In this document: one piece after another, positions 5,122-8,040 of the stretch
Numbering within the stretch: the first letter of the stretch is position 1
Layout: each line of letters starts with the position of its first letter
Assembly: GCA_003486645.1 (NCBI GenBank)
Contig: DNGI01000332.1
Location: forward strand, 1 to 8,040
Direction: 5' to 3'
Length of the DNA stretch: 8,040 bases
Source of the DNA: Cyanobacteria bacterium UBA11370
GTDB taxonomy: Bacteria > Cyanobacteriota > Cyanobacteriia > Cyanobacteriales > Coleofasciculaceae
Program-made: the position numbers and the translations under genes
Notes under the pieces: model-generated
Databases searched by the model: none
Seen by the model: the letters and a program-made list of their open reading frames with translations, nothing else
Told to the model about the DNA's origin: nothing

Positions 5122-6972
5122 ATGTCAAAAACAGGCTTAAAATCGTGGTTGATCAGCCCAGCAGTGTTAGGTGCAATGCTTTGGGTAGGCGAAGGCGCGA
5201 TCGCAACGCCAGCAACTCAATCTCAAATCCCAGAACCTGTAACTATCAATACACCAGCAGTTGTTGAAACGAGTTCAGTGTCTGAACTCAAAGATCCACC
5301 CGTTACAGAGGAGGTAGATACACAAATACCATCGTTAGAGATTCAAGAAGAAACCCCATCATCAATATTCGCTCAAACACCTGATGATCTCAGTGATACT
5401 ACGCTGTTAGAACAAATCAACCACTACAGTAACGAAAGCGAGATCAACTCTCTCGATCAAGTAACAAATATTTCTCAACTACGGGATGTTTCGCCTGGAG
5501 ACTGGGCGTATGAAGCCTTGCGATCGCTCGTCGAACGCTATGGTTGTATCGCAGGATACCCCGATGGTACGTATCGCGGCAACCGTGCCATGACTCGTTA
5601 CGAATTTGCAGCAGGTTTGAATGCGTGTTTGAATCAGATTGAACGTCTAATTGGCACGAATACGGGTGGTGTGAATGAGGGTGATTTAGCCACCCTGCGG
5701 CGGTTAATAGACGAGTTTCAGGCAGAATTGACCACTCTAGGAGCGCGAGTGGATAATCTAGAGGGGCGAGTAGGGTTTTTGGAAGATCATCAGTTTTCCA
5801 CTACGACCAAACTCAACGGAACTGTAATTTTTGCCCTAGCTGGTGTGGCAACGGGGGAAAATGCTTTTGGAGATGAAATAGATAATGTAACCGTGTTTGG
5901 CGATCGCGTTCGTCTCAATTTAGATACGAGTTTCACTGGGCAAGATTTACTTAGAACTCGGCTACAAGCGCTAAATTTAGATTCATTCTCAGGTAGTTCC
6001 ACCTTTACACCAGAAGGAGATTTGCGTTTTGCAGACGGAACATTTGGTACGGATAGCGGGAATGATGTAGAAATTGATGCCCTACTGTATCAGTTTCCCA
6101 TCGGAGAGAAAACAACCGTTGTGATTGAAGCGAATGCTGGCGCACCGGATGACTTTGCTAATACCGTTAATCCTTATATTGATGGGGATGGAGATAGCGG
6201 TGCTATTTCTAATTTTGGGACTCGTAATCCCATTTATGGGTTAGTTGGCGGGGCTGGGATTGGGATTAGACATCAATTTAGTGATGCTTTTGAATTGAGT
6301 TTAGGGTATTTAGCGGGTGATGCAGCTAACCCAGGTGATGATGGCGGGTTATTCAATGGTCCTTATGGAGCTATAGCACAGCTTACCATTCAGCCGTTTG
6401 ATCAGCTAACCTTGGGTTTAACCTACATTCATTCGTACAATAGCGACTTGACGGCAGGAAGTAATCTCGCTAATTTTCGTTCTGCGTTAACCGATAATCC
6501 GGCTTTAGTCGATTTGGCTTCGGTAATAATGCCTCCCACCATTTCTAGCAATTCCTATGGGTTGCAAGCCTCATTACAGATTAGCCCTAAATTTGTTTTA
6601 GGAGGTTGGGCGGGTTACACCACTACTCGCATTCTCTCACCGATATTCTTAGGAGAATTTGGGCGTGGAGACTTGAATATCTGGAACTGGGCAGTTACTC
6701 TGGCGTTTCCCGATTTGGGTAAGGAAGGCAGTGTCGCCGGAATTATTGTCGGCATGGAACCTAAAGTAACGAGGGTGAAGGGTGATGATTTCTTGGAAGA
6801 TTTTATCGGCGAAGATCCAGATACATCCTTGCATATTGAGGCATTCTATCAATATCAGCTAACCGATAACATCGCCATCACGCCTGGGTTGATCTGGCTA
6901 ACTGCACCCGATCACAACAACGACAATGAAGACATTGTGATTGGCGCCATTCGTACCACGTTTAGTTTTTAA
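5122..6972 (+). CDS. SLH-domain outer-membrane porin, iron-uptake / OprB type (SomA/SomB family)
   Basis: Outer-membrane beta-barrel porin of the cyanobacterial SLH-OprB family, members of which carry inorganic ions including iron. The 616-aa product begins with a signal peptide (1-28, cleavage likely after AIA), then a Pro/Thr/Glu-rich linker of about 85 residues. One SLH domain follows at 120-175, with LRDVSPGDWAYEAL, the family signature GCIAGYPDGTYRGNRAMTRY and two cysteines (142 and 169); this domain should bind peptidoglycan-linked polymer. Next is a coiled coil at about 188-222 (LRRLIDEFQAEL, LGARVDNLEGRV) that would span the periplasm, then the barrel from about 226 to the end, finishing in TTFSF with the C-terminal Phe typical of BAM-inserted proteins. 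Start 5122 is set by GAGGA; the in-frame ATG at 5047 is rejected because the intervening codons are the Fur box and leader. A sigma70 promoter and perfect Fur box lie just upstream, supporting a role in iron acquisition. The gene appears monocistronic, and no clear terminator follows. The substrate is inferred from family and regulation. Confidence 0.9.
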   Translation: MSKTGLKSWLISPAVLGAMLWVGEGAIATPATQSQIPEPVTINTPAVVETSSVSELKDPPVTEEVDTQIPSLEIQEETPSSIFAQTPDDLSDTTLLEQINHYSNESEINSLDQVTNISQLRDVSPGDWAYEALRSLVERYGCIAGYPDGTYRGNRAMTRYEFAAGLNACLNQIERLIGTNTGGVNEGDLATLRRLIDEFQAELTTLGARVDNLEGRVGFLEDHQFSTTTKLNGTVIFALAGVATGENAFGDEIDNVTVFGDRVRLNLDTSFTGQDLLRTRLQALNLDSFSGSSTFTPEGDLRFADGTFGTDSGNDVEIDALLYQFPIGEKTTVVIEANAGAPDDFANTVNPYIDGDGDSGAISNFGTRNPIYGLVGGAGIGIRHQFSDAFELSLGYLAGDAANPGDDGGLFNGPYGAIAQLTIQPFDQLTLGLTYIHSYNSDLTAGSNLANFRSALTDNPALVDLASVIMPPTISSNSYGLQASLQISPKFVLGGWAGYTTTRILSPIFLGEFGRGDLNIWNWAVTLAFPDLGKEGSVAGIIVGMEPKVTRVKGDDFLEDFIGEDPDTSLHIEAFYQYQLTDNIAITPGLIWLTAPDHNNDNEDIVIGAIRTTFSF

Positions 6973-7016
6973 TTATCGCTATTGCGTCGCTCTCCGAGAA
7001 TAAAGACTTGAAATCG

Positions 7017-7253
7017 CTACACACTAGTGAAGCATGGCGGAAATAACTCACCACCTAAAATCTCTCCCTTGTCCCCCTTGTCCCCCTTGTCCTCCTTGTC
7101 TCCCTTTTGCTCAGAAGTGGTGACAAACTTCTGCCGTCCTGCACTAGGCAGAACCATCTCAACCTCAACTGTGAATGGGTTGAGTTGGGAGCGATCGCCT
7201 GTTAAGTAAAGATGTTGGTACTCCTGAATCCGGGCTCCGGACTCACTTGGCAA
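7017..7253 (-). pseudogene. Possible minus-strand gene remnant with (KGD)n tail; no function recognised
   Basis: An open minus-strand frame, extendable upstream without a stop to about 7285, reads like real protein in its first half: [20 protein letters not shown] and then VEVEMVLPSAGRQKFVT. It has mixed, cyanobacterial-looking codons and a HIP1 octamer (7191-7198) used in frame as GDRS. There is no ATG; the only start is TTG 7253 without a good ribosome binding site, and an in-frame TAA lies just beyond 7285. From about residue 50 the frame runs through the TTGTCCCCC tandem repeat, giving KGDKGDKGD, and then a short tail. I therefore see either a decayed gene whose 5' end is lost and whose 3' end was altered by the repeat, or a small unrecognised gene. 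It could also be a fortuitous open frame. I know no family match. Confidence 0.3.
7066..7095 (+). repeat. Short tandem repeat, TTGTCCCCC units (copy 2)
   Basis: Thirty bases identical to 4916-4945, in the same orientation, 2150 bp downstream on the other side of the porin gene. Degenerate units continue to about 7105 (CTTGTCTCCC). Unlike copy 1, I see no terminal inverted repeats around it. Confidence 0.75.
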
Positions 7254-7294
7254 GCGACAGGTTGCTGTAAAATCAATTTGGTTGGGTTAAGTTT

Positions 7295-7310
7295 CTGCCT
7301 GCTCAGGCAG
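7295..7310. promoter_or_regulatory. GC-rich hairpin in the petJ upstream region
   Basis: CTGCCTG (7295-7301) and CAGGCAG (7304-7310) are perfect 7-bp arms with a 2-nt gap. TTGGGT (7282-7287) and ACCCAA (7311-7316) extend the stem with a 7-nt bulge on one side. There is no T-run, so a terminator for porin transcripts is not well supported. A second 7-bp inverted repeat (TTCTGCC 7129-7135, GGCAGAA 7147-7153) lies further upstream and shares the CTGCC/GGCAG word. The rest of 6973-7460 has no convincing plus-strand gene. Confidence 0.35.
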
Positions 7311-7399
7311 ACCCAAATCAGTCTGAGATTTCCATCTCTTTCAAATGCTGTATCCGGACTGATCGGAAAACAGGATAAAAGTACGACCGTAGCGGCTGT

Positions 7400-7405
7400 T
7401 ATAAA
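7400..7405 (+). promoter_or_regulatory. Candidate -10 box of petJ
   Basis: TATAAA, within GTTATAAAGACAGG, is the best -10-like word upstream of petJ and would give a leader of about 67 nt. No good -35 box lies 17 nt before it, so petJ may depend on an activator or on regulated derepression. I could not identify a copper-responsive operator. Confidence 0.3.
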
Positions 7406-7465
7406 GACAGGCGTTCTACTAAATCATCCCTTGCAGTCATACTGCTTGCTGTCTGTTTTAATGAA

Positions 7466-7471
7466 GAGGAG
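7466..7471 (+). promoter_or_regulatory. Shine-Dalgarno GAGGAG pointing to a TTG start for petJ
   Basis: GAGGAG is followed by 7 nt and TTG at 7479, ideal spacing. The alternative ATG at 7461 lies upstream of this box and has no ribosome binding site of its own. Confidence 0.55.
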
Positions 7472-7478
7472 AACTCAA

Positions 7479-7811
7479 TTGAAAAGAATTCTATCTGTTG
7501 TTTTGTTAGCGATCGCCTGGTTCGGTTTGGCGCTAGGTCGTCCAGCCCTAGCCGCTGATACCGCCGACGGTGCTAAAATTTTTGCTGCCAACTGTGCTGC
7601 TTGTCATGCGGGTGGTAACAACGTGGTGATGGCAAATAAAACCCTAAAGAAAGCTGCTTTGGAGCAGTATGGCATGAACTCCATCGAGGCAATTGTTACC
7701 CAAGTCACGAATGGCAAAAATGCCATGCCTTCTTTCCGGGGACGCTTGAGCGATGAGAAAATTCAAAACGTTGCGGCTTATGTTCTAGAACAATCTGAAA
7801 AGGGTTGGTAG
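7479..7811 (+). CDS. petJ: Cytochrome c6 precursor (cytochrome c553)
   Basis: Soluble c-type cytochrome of the thylakoid lumen and periplasm. It carries electrons from cytochrome b6f to photosystem I, and to the respiratory oxidase, in place of plastocyanin, typically when copper is scarce. From TTG 7479 the precursor is 110 aa: signal peptide [20 protein letters not shown] continuing to the cleavage site PALA, then an 85-aa mature protein starting [10 protein letters not shown], the usual mature length. In mature numbering the heme motif CAACH is at 14-18 (Cys14, Cys17, axial His18), and the axial methionine is Met58 in [22 protein letters not shown] and the C-terminal helix NVAAYVLEQ are typical. 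Gln50 may be the heme-proximal glutamine separating true c6 from c6A/c6C forms. An ATG at 7461 would give 116 aa with an N-terminal MKRRTQ extension; I prefer TTG because of the perfect GAGGAG. It lies about 500 bp downstream of the porin on the same strand, with its own leader, and is followed by a probable terminator. Confidence 0.95.
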   Translation: MKRILSVVLLAIAWFGLALGRPALAADTADGAKIFAANCAACHAGGNNVVMANKTLKKAALEQYGMNSIEAIVTQVTNGKNAMPSFRGRLSDEKIQNVAAYVLEQSEKGW

Positions 7812-7822
7812 TTCTGGAACTC

Positions 7823-7851
7823 AGGAGGTATGCAAAACAAATCCTCCTTTT
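7823..7851 (+). terminator. Probable rho-independent terminator of petJ
   Basis: AGGAGG (7823-7828) pairs with CCTCCT (7843-7848) around a 14-nt loop and runs into TTTT, beginning 12 bp after the petJ stop. The stem is short and the T-run only four long. An overlapping alternative stem (ACAAA with TTTGT) exists, so strength is uncertain. Confidence 0.45.
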
Positions 7852-7915
7852 GTAGGGGTATAGCAACATTAATAGTTGAGCAATAACTTAACTATTAGTG
7901 AGGTTATGCCCCTGC
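7852..7915. repeat. 64-bp imperfect inverted repeat downstream of petJ
   Basis: Outer arms GTAGGGGTATA (7852-7862) and TTATGCCCCTGC (from 7904) pair over 11 positions, allowing G-U pairs. Inner arms TAATAGTTGAG (7870-7880) and CTTAACTATTA (7887-7897) pair over 11 with one G-U around a 6-nt loop. The GTAGGGG...CCCCT ends resemble interspersed cyanobacterial hairpin repeats I recall. It could strengthen petJ 3'-end formation. After it, 7916-8040 shows only a C-rich ACTCCCGACTCCCC run and no supportable gene. Confidence 0.45.
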
Positions 7916-8040
7916 TTTGGCTTTAAAACGGGTTCCCCCACTCCCGACTCCCCACGAAGTTAAGCGGATGTGCATATAGCATTTTCATTTGGGATGTAAA
8001 CACACTTATTCAGGAAAAGCAAAAGTACCTGTTGAAAAGG

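Noticed and set aside
5790..6852. Minus-strand open frames opposite the porin (5790-6002 and 6649-6852)
   Set aside because: Antisense shadows of a clear beta-barrel coding sequence.
4916..7095. CRISPR-like interpretation of the repeated TTGTCCCCC units
   Set aside because: Units are contiguous 9-mers without unique spacers, and no cas genes are present.
7027..7209. Plus-strand 60-codon open frame with PLSPLSPLSS
   Set aside because: Composition is created by the TTGTCCCCC repeat and the downstream part is low-quality; the opposite strand reads more like protein.
7212..7460. N-terminal extension of petJ to 199 aa
   Set aside because: About 85 residues of leader with two hairpins and no ribosome binding site; it would bury the signal peptide.
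7916..8040. Open minus-strand frame entering from the right edge (about 27 codons to a TAA near 7970)
   Set aside because: Too short, no recognisable protein, and no coding bias; cannot be told from non-coding DNA.

Overview
The window looks like a cyanobacterial chromosome segment. I count at least 11 exact copies of the HIP1 octamer GCGATCGC (starts at 357, 1065, 3045, 3150, 3615, 3835, 5197, 5520, 5900, 7191, 7509); chance would give about 0.1 in 8 kb. The genes agree: a cytochrome c6 precursor, an outer-membrane porin with an N-terminal SLH domain, and a membrane GTPase with a DUF697-type tail. Intergenic DNA rich in short tandem repeats and perfect palindromes is also typical. I cannot name the genus.

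Layout: (1) 89-1558, minus: a CoA-acylating methylmalonate-semialdehyde dehydrogenase. (2) 1656-2573, minus: a divergent formylglycine-generating-enzyme-fold (SUMF1/EgtB/PvdO) protein lacking the usual C-terminal cysteines. (3) 2574-2924: divergent intergenic region with an operator-like dyad, an AAATC-type degenerate repeat and a small hairpin. (4) 2925-4367, plus: a two-TM P-loop GTPase with a DUF697-like C-terminus. (5) 4407-4619, minus: a 70-aa hypothetical gene, convergent with the GTPase, whose ribosome binding site abuts a perfect 10-bp inverted repeat. (6) 4620-5121: about 500 bp without a gene, holding a 29-bp palindrome, a 105-bp MITE-like element carrying a TTGTCCCCC tandem repeat, and then a well-formed sigma70-type promoter followed at once by a perfect Fur-box palindrome. 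(7) 5122-6972, plus: the SLH/OprB-type (iron-uptake) porin under that promoter. (8) 6973-7478: about 500 bp with a second copy of the same tandem repeat, a possible minus-strand gene remnant, and hairpins. (9) 7479-7811, plus: petJ (cytochrome c6), followed by a probable terminator and a 64-bp imperfect inverted repeat. Positions 7916-8040 show nothing I can support.

Functionally the right half has a metal theme. A porin probably controlled by Fur (iron) lies upstream, on the same strand, of the gene for the iron-containing electron carrier that replaces copper plastocyanin. The left-half genes have no evident link to each other beyond the shared minus strand of the first two. Four starts need care. 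The GTPase, the small gene, the porin and petJ all have a good Shine-Dalgarno that selects a start inside the longest open frame; in the porin the upstream extension is simply the Fur box read as codons.

No convincing new multi-gene system (defence, CRISPR, biosynthetic) is present. The most notable signals are the promoter/Fur-box arrangement, the inverted repeat at the small gene's ribosome binding site, and the twin tandem repeats bracketing the porin.
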